Shown piece after piece: positions 48,701-59,741 of a stretch of 64,000 nt of DNA. The notes under the pieces are model-generated. The model had not been told where the DNA came from. It did not search any database and saw only the letters and a program-made list of their open reading frames with translations. How positions within the stretch are numbered: position 1 is the first letter of the stretch; each line of letters opens with the position of its first letter. Position numbers and translations under genes: made by a program. The stretch comes from Paraescarpia echinospica. Taxonomy: Eukaryota; Annelida; Polychaeta; Sabellida; Siboglinidae. Location: NCBI GenBank assembly GCA_020002185.1, contig CM034544.1, positions 4,648,632-4,712,631 on the forward strand, in the 5' to 3' direction.

Positions 48701-51102
48701 GGATCTTAAAATATACGCATATGACACTCTCATTATAATTTACCTTGAGAATATACCCCAACGATTGCTTCATATAACTCTTGAGTTATATCAACACGTG
48801 TAAATGACATGTAACCTTGATATACTGTCAATGTTCAGGCAACGAAATGTACAATTGTCTGTATCAACAATATTACAACTAAGAAAAGTCATGGGAATAT
48901 AAAAAAATTGAAAAATATGTGATGAATTGCAACAGTTCAGACTATAAGGGACATTTCAATGTTATGGAGTTATAAACTTTGTGTAGAGGGCAACATTTCA
49001 GTTTGACAATGATACTTACAGGTGTCATCAGTGTAAGTCAGTTTGTGGCAAAGTGATGGGTGAGTGAACTGACCCACCCAAAGAATTCAAGTTTTGAGAA
49101 GACAACATCCAAATTAAATATTTACATGTCAGGTCATTTGCCATTCAATCACAGCTATGCATTAACAAAACATTTTAAAGATAATAACTACAAATTGCTT
49201 GTATTAAAACTAGTAGTCAACTTTATTATTTCTAAAATAAAAAAGTATACTTTCACCACTGCAAATGTATTTGAGCTTTTCCTCAGTTTTTGTGTGAAAT
49301 GTGCCTTAAGGTCTGCACTGTTGCACCCTGTCACAATATTATATGACGAATTGTGATTTTTTGAACTCTGACCTTGTGAAACGGCGAACCTATATCACGT
49401 TTTACATATTTATTAAATTATTTATTATATTTTTTATAATGTATTAACTTTTTTTTATTTATTAACTTTTTAAATCTTATTACCTTATTTTATTGTATCT
49501 ATATTTCTAACTTATTTACTTATAAAAGCTATGCATTTTTATACCTATTTATATGTACCCATTTTTTATGGGTTTTTAAACTGAAAATAAATGAATTCGT
49601 CATCATCATAGACATGTACCACGGATGCGACCTTCTCGTAAGGCATGATGACATTCCACACTCGGAGTTCTTGTATGAAGACATAGCGGGCATCTCGCAA
49701 GGCCTGGAGCAATGGCTCCACGTTCATTAGAGGGCGTGCTCCAATTACTGCACGGTCCCCTTGCAGTATGAACTGTCAGTGGAAAATAAAATTTTACANN
49801 NNNNNNNNNNNNNNNNNNNNNNNNNNNNNNNNNNNNNNNNNNNNNNNNNNNNNNNNNNNNNNNNNNNNNNNNNNNNNNNNNNNNNNNNNNNNNNNNNNNN
49901 NNNNNNNNNNNNNNNNNNNNNNNNNNNNNNNNNNNNNNNNNNNNNNNNNNNNNNNNNNNNNNNNNNNNNNNNNNNNNNNNNNNNNNNNNNNNNNNNNNNN
50001 NNNNNNNNNNNNNNNNNNNNNNNNNNNNNNNNNNNNNNNNNNNNNNNNNNNNNNNNNNNNNNNNNNNNNNNNNNNNNNNNNNNNNNNNNNNNNNNNNNNN
50101 NNNNNNNNNNNNNNNNNNNNNNNNNNNNNNNNNNNNNNNNNNNNNNNNNNNNNNNNNNNNNNNNNNNNNNNNNNNNNNNNNNNNNNNNNNNNNNNNNNNN
50201 NNNNNNNNNNNNNNNNNNNNNNNNNNNNNNNNNNNNNNNNNNNNNNNNNNNNNNNNNNNNNNNNNNNNNNNNNNNNNNNNNNNNNNNNNNNNNNNNNNNN
50301 NNNNNNNNNNNNNNNNNNNNNNNNNNNNNNNNNNNNNNNNNNNNNNNNNNNNNNNNNNNNNNNNNNNNNNNNNNNNNNNNNNNNNNNNNNNNNNNNNNNN
50401 NNNNNNNNNNNNNNNNNNNNNNNNNNNNNNNNNNNNNNNNNNNNNNNNNNNNNNNNNNNNNNNNNNNNNNNNNNNNNNNNNNNNNNNNNNNNNNNNNNNN
50501 NNNNNNNNNNNNNNNNNNNNNNNNNNNNNNNNNNNNNNNNNNNNNNNNNNNNNNNNNNNNNNNNNNNNNNNNNNNNNNNNNNNNNNNNNNNNNNNNNNNN
50601 NNNNNNNNNNNNNNNNNNNNNNNNNNNNNNNNNNNNNNNNNNNNNNNNNNNNNNNNNNNNNNNNNNNNNNNNNNNNNNNNNNNNNNNNNNNNNNNNNNNN
50701 NNNNNNNNNNNNNNNNNNNNNNNNNNNNNNNNNNNNNNNNNNNNNNNNNNNNNNNNNNNNNNNNNNNNNNNNNNNNNNNNNNNNNNNNNNNNNNNNNNAC
50801 AAACACCCCCCACAAACACACACACACAACCACCCCCCACACACACAACCACACACCACAAACACACACAAACAAACAATTATGTGAACAACACATGGAG
50901 TTACTCTTACCCTGACCAAGAGCCTGTTTCCCTCGATACATTTGCGCATGGCCTCACATAGATCATGACACGGCAGACCTTGCATCGTGACACAAAGTTT
51001 CTCGTACACACTCAGGAGTTTCTCCACCAGTTGACCTGGCTGAGCTGGCCCGGTCTTTGCTGCCTTCTTTTCTTTAGTCTTCTTTCCCTTCTTTGGTGGC
51101 AT
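41033..51102 (-). CDS. Leucine-rich repeat (LRR_RI-like) protein with Lys-rich ends
   Basis: Ten exons read on minus: 51102-50911, 49772-49620, 48426-48335, 45477-45427, 44861-44721, 44205-44048, 43523-43428, 42610-42463, 41829-41723 and 41265-41033, all phase-compatible, 456 residues. It starts [18 protein letters not shown] (basic tail), then a helical domain ([29 protein letters not shown]) and LRRs of the ribonuclease-inhibitor spacing: [50 protein letters not shown] and [16 protein letters not shown]. Between LRRs 2 and 3 lies a charged insert ending [18 protein letters not shown]. The C-terminus has [15 protein letters not shown] and a poly-Lys tract. LRR_RI proteins are horseshoe interaction scaffolds; the partner is unknown. 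A 1-kb gap lies in intron 1. The last exon may really end at AAGAAG/GTGGGG, with the tail in another exon. It is paralogous to the gene at 59.7 kb. Confidence 0.85.
42660..42960. repeat. GT microsatellite with TCCGGTGTGTG and TCAAG interruptions
   Basis: A (GT)n tract interrupted by TCCGGT and TCAAGT in the intron between LRR exons 7 and 8. It yields Cys-Val-rich frames that are not genes. Confidence 0.95.
43812..44047. other. Intron 6 interval of the LRR gene
   Basis: G-rich short repeats (GGTTCAGGGGGCTAGAGAG, twice) occur between exons 7 and 6. Nothing else is seen. Confidence 0.4.
44240..44515. repeat. Degenerate palindromic TTCTATAGAA-like cluster
   Basis: Roughly fifteen variants of the near-palindrome ATTCTATAGAAT (for example GAATTCTACAGAAATTCTAT, ATTCTGCAGAA, ATTCTATAGAACATATTCTA) are packed into 275 bases of LRR intron 5. 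Spacing is irregular, so it is not a simple tandem array. Confidence 0.7.
45209..45377. repeat. 21-bp minisatellite (8 copies)
   Basis: GTGTTGAGGTGTTCACAAACA repeats at exactly 21 bp, with A/G variation at one site. Being 7 codons long, it is open on both strands. It lies 50 bases downstream (minus sense) of LRR exon 4. Confidence 0.95.
45614..45760. repeat. (CCAT/CCGT)n microsatellite
   Basis: Tetranucleotide CCAT and CCGT repeats with CCTT interruptions, in LRR intron 3. They produce Trp-Met-Asp-Gly frames. Confidence 0.95.
46205..46690 (+). pseudogene. LINE ORF2 C-terminal fragment
   Basis: Frames read [19 protein letters not shown] and [15 protein letters not shown], then after a frameshift [20 protein letters not shown] and [10 protein letters not shown]. 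This is the C-terminal region of a non-LTR retrotransposon different from CR1. It lacks the RT core and is followed by a GGACGGAAAGACA microsatellite (46,700-46,790). Confidence 0.75.
46700..46790. repeat. (GACGGACAGACAG)n microsatellite
   Basis: GGACGGACGGAAAGACAG-type repeats directly follow the LINE fragment. Confidence 0.9.
46860..48240. other. LRR intron 3 interior, possible LTR-like remnant
   Basis: No coding frame is supported. A poly(A)-type AATAAA (48,163-48,168) is followed about 50 bases later by TTTGGGGACCCGGGGAGTGC, reminiscent of a primer-binding site after a retroelement LTR. No partner LTR, 5' TG end or target duplication was identified, so this stays a weak suggestion. Confidence 0.2.
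47508..47521 (+). promoter_or_regulatory. CTCF-like core motif
   Basis: CCACTAGATGGCAG matches CCASYAGRKGGCRS at all 14 positions, in LRR intron 3. Occupancy is unknown. Confidence 0.35.
48438..48715. repeat. 45-bp minisatellite (~6 copies) next to a splice acceptor
   Basis: The unit AAAATATTACAGGTGTATTC + AAACAGATTACATAGAGAGG + ATCTT repeats from 12 bases upstream (minus sense) of the LRR exon 3 acceptor. Part of the polypyrimidine region of that acceptor therefore borders on the array. Confidence 0.95.
48720..49605. other. LRR intron 2 interior
   Basis: AT-rich, with a 98-codon frame on + of no recognisable similarity. Nothing else is supported. Confidence 0.4.
49799..50798. other. Assembly gap (exactly 1,000 N)
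   Basis: A run of 1,000 N lies inside LRR intron 1, with an AC-rich microsatellite (50,799-50,880) at its right edge. The round length implies an estimated scaffold gap, not a measured distance. Confidence 0.98.
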
Positions 51103-51294
51103 GGCTCTAGTCTTCTACAGATAAAGACAGCAGAAGACTAATAATTGCCAAACATTAGTTAGCTGCATAACATTAAAAGAAAACCAGATGAATATGAATG
51201 GAACAGTAGAAGAATAAATGTAAACTAATTTGAAAACCAGATGAATATTTACCAATGTCTGCAAAACCAGAAATGCAGAATAAAAGAAAAAACG

Positions 51295-51616
51295 TAAGTT
51301 TTTATAAAGCGCAGTATCTAGTCCTCAGGACTGTTCAATGCGCTTTACACTTTACTCCCTGGCAGACCTGTTCAATCGAACACCATCTCGACTTCTCTGG
51401 GAAGCATTCAGCCACGCTGCAATTAATGCGCAAAGACTATTCATACACAAATATCAACCACTGTCTAGAGCCAGGTACTCATTCATACAGCTGAGTGAAC
51501 CGAAGCAACGTAGAGTAAACAATCTTGCCCAAGGTTCGACACCGCCGCACAGGATTCGAACCCACGTTCTCTCAGTCGAGAGACCGGAGTTCTTACCACT
51601 GCGCTACTACGCTCCA
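51295..51616 (-). mobile_element. tRNA-derived SINE, near full length
   Basis: On minus it starts GGAGCGTAGTAGCGCAGTGG (A box), has a perfect B box GGTTCGAATCC (51,562-51,552) and a unique body with TTCACTCAGCTGTATGAATG and CTTCCCAGAGAAGTCGAG. It ends GCGCTTTATAAAAACT. Related copies lie at 0.97, 31.9 and 35.1 kb. It is inserted ~200 bases upstream of the LRR gene's ATG. Confidence 0.85.
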
Positions 51617-52780
51617 CATAATATAATATATATATACTTATGGAAAACCATAATTGTAGATGACTGTGTAGATAAACCAGAAATGCGGGGCAAGTTTAGA
51701 CTTTAGTTTATTTATCGTTATACTCTTTGTTATTTATGTGAAAATCTACTGTGTGTTGTTATGTCTGTTTGACTTAGTCTTAGAATCAATCAACGGAAGC
51801 CATCAATCAAACATGACCCTGTGGAGTGCCTAGAGATTCGGACATGACGTCACCCGCACCTGTTCAACAAGCAGACAGTCTAATGTCTAAATGTATGTGA
51901 TACAATTAAAAGTAAAATGTCCAGATTCGGATATCGAATGTATATCACTGTGTCTGTCACAGTGCAAGTGCCCGCTGACGCCATGTTGTTTACATCGCAT
52001 GCCAAGGAAACAGGTTGAAGTAATCTGCAGAATGAACGGATGACCATCGTGACAGTCGTTCGCCGCCCTGCAGCGATCTTGCGTATCACCATCGGATAAT
52101 CTCTCGGGATTTTTAAGGATCTGTAATGTGAACTTGAGAGGAATAATAACTTTTCAGTTTGTGTCAGCCCGCCGTTAACGCTTGAAATGGTCAATATAAC
52201 AGGCATGTTGATGCAAACCGTAGGGGTATTTGGGCCTCAAAAGTACCCTAAGACATGATATGTATCACATTTAGGCAAAAATAATATTTAGAAATCGAGA
52301 TGGCCTGAAATATACACCAGTGCATTTTACTTTACTCCATATTCACAATCGACATTGCATTTTACATTGATTTTACATGCAAATGATTAATGTAATATAT
52401 AAGACATTAACGTAGTGATAACATTCTTTTATACATTTCTTAATATATATTTCACAAATTTCTTTGTAGAATCTGTGGAGCAAAATAATAAAAATGCATA
52501 AAAATTAATGTTATTAGAATTTGATATGTGCTGTTGTTGATGCGAGATGTGGCGCTGCAGATAATTGCCGACTACGTAAACAACATGGTGGACAGAACAG
52601 GCGACGGGATGATTTATCAGTTCAGATAAAGCCAGTCTTCGCCTTAGCGAATGGGCTATTGAACTTGTTAAGTCGTTTTCCATTCTGAAACGTAAGTTCA
52701 GTCATGCTAACCCAATAATTAAAGATGTATTTCGACTGTGATGCACCTAACTCCCTTTTATCGCCCGTGGTAACGGCTAC
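51617..52780. other. Spacer upstream of the minus-strand LRR gene
   Basis: There are short frames of 60-110 codons on both strands, some around GTTTACATCG/CAACATGG segments, without recognisable similarity. No supported gene. Confidence 0.35.
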
Positions 52781-52789
52781 TATAACTTG

Positions 52790-55700
52790 AGTATAACTTA
52801 ACTTGCCTGGATAACTTGCCTGGATCTTCGGGTTTTAAAGTAAGGCTACAGCCTTGTGTACACCCGCCTTTATGCATCGTATTTTGATATTGAGAACGTG
52901 GCTTGTCTTGTTATTTTGTGCTTTTATTAAAATTTAAACCTGTCCATCTTCAATTCTTTGTCGAGTTTTGTTTTGAAGGAGAGGATGTTTTCAGCGTTTA
53001 CTGTTTGCTGAGAAAGGTTGTTCCAGTCTAGGAAGATGCGTTGTGAAAAGGAGTGTTTCCTAATATCAAGTCTGCTTGGTGTCTTATACAATTTTTTGTT
53101 GTGGCCTCGTGTGCGGTTTGTTGTGATCATGAAGAAGTCCTCTTGATTGATGTCGTCGATGCCATTGGTAATTCTGTAGACTTGGATCAGGTCTCCTCTT
53201 CTTCTTCGGTATGCCAGACTTGGTAAGTTAAGATGTTTCAGCCTGTCTTCATAGTTTAAGTTTCTTATTTCTGGGACCAGCTTGGTTGCTCTCCGTTGTG
53301 CTCTTTCAAGGGTGTTGATGTCTACGGCGTAGTGCGGGTTCCAGATGGAGTCAGCATAGTCGAGATGTGGTCTCACTAGCGCTGTATATAATAATCGGAA
53401 GCTGCTACTGTCCAGATGTTTAAACGTGTGTTTGATGAGGCCTGTCATCTGGTTTGCCTTCTTTGCAATGGTGCCAATATGCTGTCGGAATTTTAGGGAT
53501 CTGTCGAACGTTACACCGAGATCTTTTTCTGTTTCTGATGTGCTGTTGATTTCTGACACTTCCCCATCTTTACTTGTCATCGTGTATGTGGTGTTAAGTT
53601 TCGGCTTGCCAAAAGTCAGATGTTTGCATTTCGATGGATTGAAATGTAACTGCCATTTCTCTGACCACGATGTTAGTTTGTTAATGTCTTCTTGTAATAG
53701 CTTTTTGTCCATTTCACACCTCACATCTCGATATATTTTTGTATCATCGGCGAAGATCTTGAGTCCACTGTTTATACCGTCTGGTAGATCGTTGATGAAC
53801 AGGATAAATAGAATGGGGCCAAGGACACTTCCCTGAGGTATGTCACTTGTGACCTCTGCCCAATCTGATAGCTTCCCATTTACTACTACCCTTTGTCTTC
53901 ATCCCGTTATGAAAGCTGCGATCCACGCTGCCACCTCTCCTTGGATGCCATACGCAGTTAGTTTTTTTGCTAGTCTTTTGTGTGGCACTGTATCAAAGGC
54001 TTTCGCAAAGTCAAGATATATTGTGTCTACACATCCGCCCGAGTCAATGGTGGTAGTCCAATTCTCCATGACTTCTAGGAGTTGGGTGGTGCATGACCTG
54101 CCTGGTCTAAATCCATGCTGATCTTTATGGAACATGTTGTTCGTAGTCATATGAGTCAGGAGATGGTCTCGAATAATGCTTTCCATAATCTTACATGCTA
54201 TGCATGTCAAACTGATTGGCCGGTAGTTGGAAGCATGTCTTTTTGAGTTCTTCTTGTGTAGCGCTGTTACGTGTGCTGTCTTCCACTGAGCTGGGAGCAC
54301 TCCATCCTTCAATGACCTGTTGAAGATCAAAAGGAGAGGCTCCACCAGTTCATTTCTCAGTTCATGTAGAACGTACGGGTGACATCTGTCTGGACCAGGT
54401 GACTTGTTTGTTTTTAAGTTGGTTAATTTAGCCAGGACTTCTTCTGCTGTGATTTCAATGCTGATCAGCAGGTTTCCATTATGTCTGTCTTCGAGTGTCG
54501 GAATTTCCGTCAGATCTTCGTGTGAGAATGCACTTGTGAAAAATTTGTTTAGTGTGTCTGCTTTCTCTTGGTCTGTTTTTGCTGTTGTGCCATCATCCAA
54601 GTCAAATTCACTCATGGCAGATCTAACCTTTCTTCCATCTTGGACATAACGCCAGAACACCTTGGGGTTTTTGCTGACCTCTGTCGCAAGCTTCCGATCA
54701 AAGTCTTTTCTAGCTTTCCTTACAGCACTGGTCGCAATGTTTCTCACACGTGAGTATTCAACATAGTCTCTGTACTGTTTTGTCTCAGTGTACCTCTTCC
54801 AACTGTTGTACTTCTTTTTCACTTTCCTCATTGCATCGCTGTTCATCCACAAAGGCTTAACTCTCTTTCCTGTCACTGTCTGTTTCTTTGGTATGTGTTT
54901 ATCAACCAGGTCTGAGAGTGTGCTGTTCAGTTCTTGCCACATCTTGTCCACACTTAGGTTATTCAGAGTCTCTTTCCAGTTTGTTTCTCTGAGTTTGCGC
55001 TTGATGTCAGTGTAATTGCCTTTTTCAAACTGGTAACTTGCCTTCTCTTCACTCATTGTATCACAGTAGCAGTGGCATTCTATCTCAATGATTATGTGGT
55101 CACTTTTCCCTAGAGGTGGCTTCTGTTTTATGTTTTGTGTCATATTTTCATCATTGGTGATTATCAGATCAAGAAGTGATGGTTCTTGATTATGTCGATA
55201 CCTGGTGGGGAAATTGACATGTTGGTGTAGAAAGCAGTCACTCAGGGTTTCGAGTAGTTCCGTTTCTAACGTGTAATGTTCTGGTACCGTCCATGTCTCC
55301 CAATCAATGTCTTTCATATTAAAGTCTCCGGTTATTAGGATATGTGTCACACCTCGACTGTTGCAGGCTGTTTTGATCAACTGAAGGAGTGTATCGTTGT
55401 TTTCAGAGTCACTGTTAGGACTACGGTATACTACCCCTATCAGAAGTTTGTCCTTGCTTTTTAGACTGACTGTACACCAGGCAGATTCATTGAAGATGTC
55501 ATCTGTGAGGGTCTCTTCTGGAATAGCTCTCAACCACTTTCTCACGTAAAGTGTTTGGGAAAGCATCATAGCCATCTATGTCAATCATTTGTTTTGTTAG
55601 TATTATGTCACTGGCTTTTGGGCAGACTTCGGTTACCGTGATAATATCTGGCATCTCACTAGCAATTAATGTCTTCAGCTCATCCAGTTTGTTAGTTAGT

Positions 55701-57465
55701 GTGTCAGCATTTGTTGACCAACATTTCAGTGTCTTTTTGCAGTCAATGTGCTGTGCTTCGTCATCAATAACTTGTGCATTTTGTTCCTCTCCTTGTGCTT
55801 GTGGTGCTTTGGTAAAAAAATTGTGCATATGTTGAGGGTTTGGAACATCATTTTTTTGATTAAGTATTCCCTTCGTCTTCGGGGGCTCCTCGAAAGGGCT
55901 GATGGTTGGCTGCTTGATGTGTGGATCTTCGGTCATGGGTTGTTGTGTTGCCCATGTTTCCAGAAGTGCTACTTGCCCATTCTGATTGTGGTGTTGCATG
56001 TCTGGCTGTACCATGTGGAACATCTTGGTTGTTGTTTGGTCTTCTTTCTTTTTGGATGATCAGACCATTTTTGATGACAAGATCTGTCTCACCTTCATGC
56101 TTTCTTGTGGCAAGTTCAGCACGCAATTTCCTGTTCTTTTCTCGTTCTTGGAACGTGAGGTCAGGTGTTATGAACACTTTCTTGAAGGCAGCATTTTCGG
56201 TGATCTCTCGAACTTTAGTAGCATTTGATAGCAGGGATCTCTTCTGGGCAACGGTGTCGACTGTCACTTTCAGTAGTCTGTCTCTGTTTTCTGTTCTTTT
56301 ACCCAGTCTAATGACTTCTTTCACTGTAAAGTCTGTGATGCCAATACATGCTGCTAGATCTGCTACAGACAGCATATCATGGTGTTTTCTCTCTTCTGTG
56401 TTGGCTGAGATTGATTCTTTCATATTGTGAACAATCACATTATATTTTCTGCGTTCCCTGTCTCTATACTCATCAACCACTTTATTTACCTCTGCACTGA
56501 TTGCTTCTGTCTGGCTGTTTGGGCTCATGGAATGATGAACAAGGGATGTACCTGTGGCTGTGCTGTTTGACAGTAGTTCTACATTTGCCGCCAGTACTGA
56601 GACCTTCATGGACAGATCTTCTACAGTCTTCTTGTCTGCTTTTGTGTTTATTTTGGTTTCAACAATGCTTAGTCTCTCAGAGTATTTTGACAGGTATGCT
56701 TCACATTCCTGTTCAATTGTTCTATCAGTTCTCACAGCAGTCAATGCATTTTTGTCACAACCGTCACAGAACCAGTGCGTGTTTTTCCTTTTCCTCATGT
56801 AGTTGTACTCTGTTTCATCCATATCTATACATTTAGCACAAAACCATCCTAGACATCTTTCACACATTAACAGTTTGTCATCGTCATCAGTGAAATCGAT
56901 ATTGCATGCTTTACATGTTGCTATGTCATCGTCACTATGCCGGGCAATGTCATTGTGAGTTAGTTCCGTGACGCTACCCCGTTCGGGCCGTTGTTTACCC
57001 CGCGAAGCCGGAATAGATCCCTTCCTTTTTGCTTTGCCCTTGTTTGTATGTGCCTTGTCCTGTGATTCAGTGGGTAAATGGGACTTACCGGATGTTTTCT
57101 CTGTCCCTTTTGCCCTACCTGTCTGCTCTGCTTTACTTGTTTGGCTGCATTCGTCGTCAATGTTTACTTTATTTTGCTTCATCCGGGCATCTCTTTGCTT
57201 TTCTCCCAAGGCTTCCCTGGATACGGGTTTTGGTGTGACATTTTCTTGAATATTTTCACACCCATCTAGCATTTTACTGCTCCCTGTACGTTCTCTCGGC
57301 ATAGTACTTTTATTTGGGATTGAAGATATTTGATATAATGGTCTTATTAACGCAAAAACTGGTTTTTATCTAGCCCTTATGAAAATCGTACTGCTCGCGC
57401 CAAGCCTCGTTCTCCTCTCTTGGACCCTTGCCATGGCTTGGGTTTGATTAGATGCCCGGGTACCG
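52790..57465 (-). mobile_element. Nearly complete CR1-type LINE
   Basis: The element holds a ~150-base 5' leader, ORF1, ORF2 and a 3' tail with tandem TCCAGGCAAGTTA units (52,795-52,830). ORF2 begins near 55,830 with endonuclease motifs LKCWSTNADTLTNKLDELK and ITVTEV, and shifts frame once near 55,540. It continues through GVVYRSPNSDSENN, ILITGDFNMKDIDW and KSDHIII, the RT palm NYRPISLTCIACKIMESII and YLDFAKAFDTVPHKRL, PQGSVLGPIL and FADDTK, and the thumb LVRPHLDYADSIWNPHYAVD, to a stop at 52,927. A single in-frame TGA (53,899-53,901) interrupts RT after AAFITG. So two lesions separate it from an intact ORF2. Confidence 0.85.
55860..57302 (-). CDS. CR1 ORF1 with PHD-like finger
   Basis: An intact frame of 480 codons starts at ATG 57,302. 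Residues 1-125 are basic, Lys/Arg-rich. Residues 130-182 hold eight cysteines in four C-x2-C pairs (CKAC, CERC, CAKC, CDGC) with conserved Trp, a PHD-like zinc finger found in ORF1 of many invertebrate CR1 elements. A coiled-coil-like stretch (YSERLSIVETKINTKADKKT) follows, then an RRM/transposase-22-like part (YNVIVHNMKES, VIRLGKRTENR, RLLKVTV, VFITPDLT). ORF1 proteins bind element RNA and form the retrotransposition particle. It overlaps the 5' side of ORF2. It is the only long intact transposon frame in the window. Confidence 0.8.
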   Translation of the reverse strand: MPRERTGSSKMLDGCENIQENVTPKPVSREALGEKQRDARMKQNKVNIDDECSQTSKAEQTGRAKGTEKTSGKSHLPTESQDKAHTNKGKAKRKGSIPASRGKQRPERGSVTELTHNDIARHSDDDIATCKACNIDFTDDDDKLLMCERCLGWFCAKCIDMDETEYNYMRKRKNTHWFCDGCDKNALTAVRTDRTIEQECEAYLSKYSERLSIVETKINTKADKKTVEDLSMKVSVLAANVELLSNSTATGTSLVHHSMSPNSQTEAISAEVNKVVDEYRDRERRKYNVIVHNMKESISANTEERKHHDMLSVADLAACIGITDFTVKEVIRLGKRTENRDRLLKVTVDTVAQKRSLLSNATKVREITENAAFKKVFITPDLTFQEREKNRKLRAELATRKHEGETDLVIKNGLIIQKERRPNNNQDVPHGTARHATPQSEWASSTSGNMGNTTTHDRRSTHQAANHQPFRGAPEDEGNT

Positions 57466-57479
57466 GAATGGTTTATTTC

Positions 57480-59305
57480 AGGGGTAAGTACTTTCAGTGC
57501 TTAAATGCCTCAACAATGTTCAGAGTTAATGCTGACAACTGCTTCCTCACTTACACATCACACCTGCTGGCATAGCCAAACAATTATCTAGCCTAAGGCT
57601 AAGCCCATCAAAAGCATGCGGTCCTCATGAAATGTCACCTCGTTTCCTTAAAATTGTTGCAAATGAACTAGCTCCAGCTCTTAGATGTCTATTCCAGCAA
57701 TCCTATAACCAAGCAATAATCCCAAAACAGTGGTGCCAAGCACTAGTTACAGCAATTCATAAGGGCGGTCCAAAATCAAACGCCTCCAGCTACCAACCCA
57801 TATCCTCGACCTGCTTGTGCTGTAAAATCATGGAACACATAATCCTAAGTCATGTCACCAAAAATGTTAACACTTATAACATCCTTATTAATGAACAACA
57901 TGGATTCAGGAACTGCCTCTCTACTGTAACACAACTCATAAACTCAACTAATGACTGGTCAGAAACACTAAATCAAAAAGGTCAGACTGATGTAATCTTA
58001 CTAAACTTCAGTAAAGCGTTTGATAAAGTTGCTCATCACCACCTATCAGATAAATTAAACTACTATGGCATCCGAAACAACACTCTTGGCTGGATCAATA
58101 GCTTCTTATCCCATCGTAAACAATCTGTTTCAGTCAATGGCACACATTCTTCCTGGGCTAATGTCACTTCCGGAGTCCCTCAGGGATCTGTCCTGTTCCT
58201 TCTTTACATAAACAACATCAAGGAACAAATAAATTCAACAATTAAACTCTTTGCAGACGACACCATCCTATACAGAGAAATAAATAACACAAAAGATCAA
58301 CATATATTACAAAACGATTTAGAAACCCTCACAAAGTGGTCTAAGAAGTGGTCAATGAATTTCAATGTTAAGAAATGCGCAGTCCTCACCATCACACGCA
58401 AGCGAAACTCCAAACTATATCAATATTCAATCCTGGGAAAATCACTAAACCATGTTCAAAAGCACGACTACCTTGGGTCACAATATCACATGACCTAAAA
58501 TGGAACGACCACTGCACCAAAATAACCACCAAAGCCAGCCACACACTTGGACTCTTGAGAAGAACACTGTCACATTGCTCACAAAATGTCAAAGAAAAAG
58601 CTTACCAAACCCTTGTCCGACCACATGTTGAATATGCCAGTGAAGTCTGGAATCCCAACACAGCAACAGAAATTAACCGCATAGAACAAATCCAAAGAAA
58701 TGCTGCAAGATTCATCTTCTCCGACTACCGAAAAGAAACACATTAAACCACTCATCAACAAACTCAACTGGCACTCGCTCCACACACGTCGCCTCATTCA
58801 ACAAGCATCAATGTTTTACAAAATCCACTACCACGTGGTCAACATCAGCCCTCCGCCATGTTTCCAGCACGCCACACATATCTCCAACAAAATCAACCTT
58901 CCACTTAAATATACCAACACAATAATTCCAACCATCAGTGCATATAAATATGCATTCTACCCCAGAGCAGTAGCCATATGGAACAGACTACCACCATCTG
59001 CTGTTCTACACATCACGCCATCATTGCCAGCCTTCCTGTGTGTCGCCATGCCAGCTATCAGGGAAATGCAACCCACTATAAGGAAATCCACATCCTCTAT
59101 GGCAACAAACTTATTTATATAGTGCACCACTTGTTTTATCCGCGCTTTTGTTTGCTTTTCATTGGTTTTCGTTGTTTTTCTTTCTTTATTTTGAACATCC
59201 TTCTACACGATTTTTCCTTTTTTGTTCAACTGCCCTGATGTTACGCACCGCACAAATCCCAGTTTAGCTGTGAACAGCTGTAAAGGGATTATTACATCAA
59301 GCATC
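57480..59305 (+). pseudogene. Second non-LTR retrotransposon (RT fragment), head-to-head with the CR1
   Basis: From 57,632 the + frame carries SPRFLKIVANELAP, AIIPKQWCQALVTAIHKGG, SYQPISSTCLCCKIMEHII, EQHGFRNCLSTVTQL, VILLNFSKAFDKVAHHHLSD, SGVPQGSV and LFADDTILYR, so the RT core is present. A frameshift at ~58,495 and another at ~58,745 lead through LVRPHVEYASEVWNPNTATE and KHIKPLINKLNWHSLHTRRL to ~59,120. A few bases are missing after PQGSV relative to relatives. The 5' end is truncated at ~57,480; the 3' end carries CATCAAGCATCAAGCATGC-type repeats. Confidence 0.8.
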
Positions 59306-59569
59306 AAGCATGCTTCAAAAAGTTGATTCGATGACATTCGATGACACAATTACAATATGTAGAGGGGACATAATAAAACTAGAAAAAGGCACGCTAGAAG
59401 TTATAAAGGCAGACAAAAAACACACTGCTTGTGAACATCGTTTTGATTTAAAGGGTTATAAAAAGTATATTCCAGCAGTGGCTGAACTGCTCTCCATACA
59501 ATATGACCTTCCGATAGACTGGTCAGTGTCAGCTTCCATTGGCTGGTCAGTGAATTAAGGGTTGTGGTG

Positions 59570-59585
59570 GTGCCACCTGGCGTGT
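59570..59585 (-). promoter_or_regulatory. Partial CTCF-like motif upstream of the + LRR gene
   Basis: On minus ACGCCAGGTGGCAC matches 12 of 14 core positions, including AGGTGGC. It lies ~160 bases 5' of the start codon. Weak. Confidence 0.2.
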
Positions 59586-59741
59586 GGAACATGTATTAAT
59601 GCAAATTTGTGCTAGCTTGGATCACAAACATCCCACACCGGTAAACCGTTTGTATGACTTTGCAGACTTGTATAACCTAAATACAGGACTATATCATTGC
59701 AAGTATTACCTATTCTAGATTTTGTCGTCCTTTTTTCAACG

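Noticed and set aside
49060..49356. 98-codon + frame in LRR intron 2
   Set aside because: AT-rich composition, no similarity, opposite strand to the gene.
49606..51102. ~500-codon frame across the gap
   Set aside because: Most of it is N; only the ends are exon 1, while exon 2 is in a different frame and is separated by an intron.
51545..51616. tRNA gene (B box GGTTCGAATCC)
   Set aside because: No complete cloverleaf or acceptor stem; the body matches other SINE copies.
52530..52690. ATG with short frame near GTAAACAACATGGTGGACAG
   Set aside because: Short, ends soon, no splice continuation or similarity could be supported.
53426..56836. Several 80-170-codon + frames
   Set aside because: Antisense shadows of the CR1 ORF1 and ORF2.
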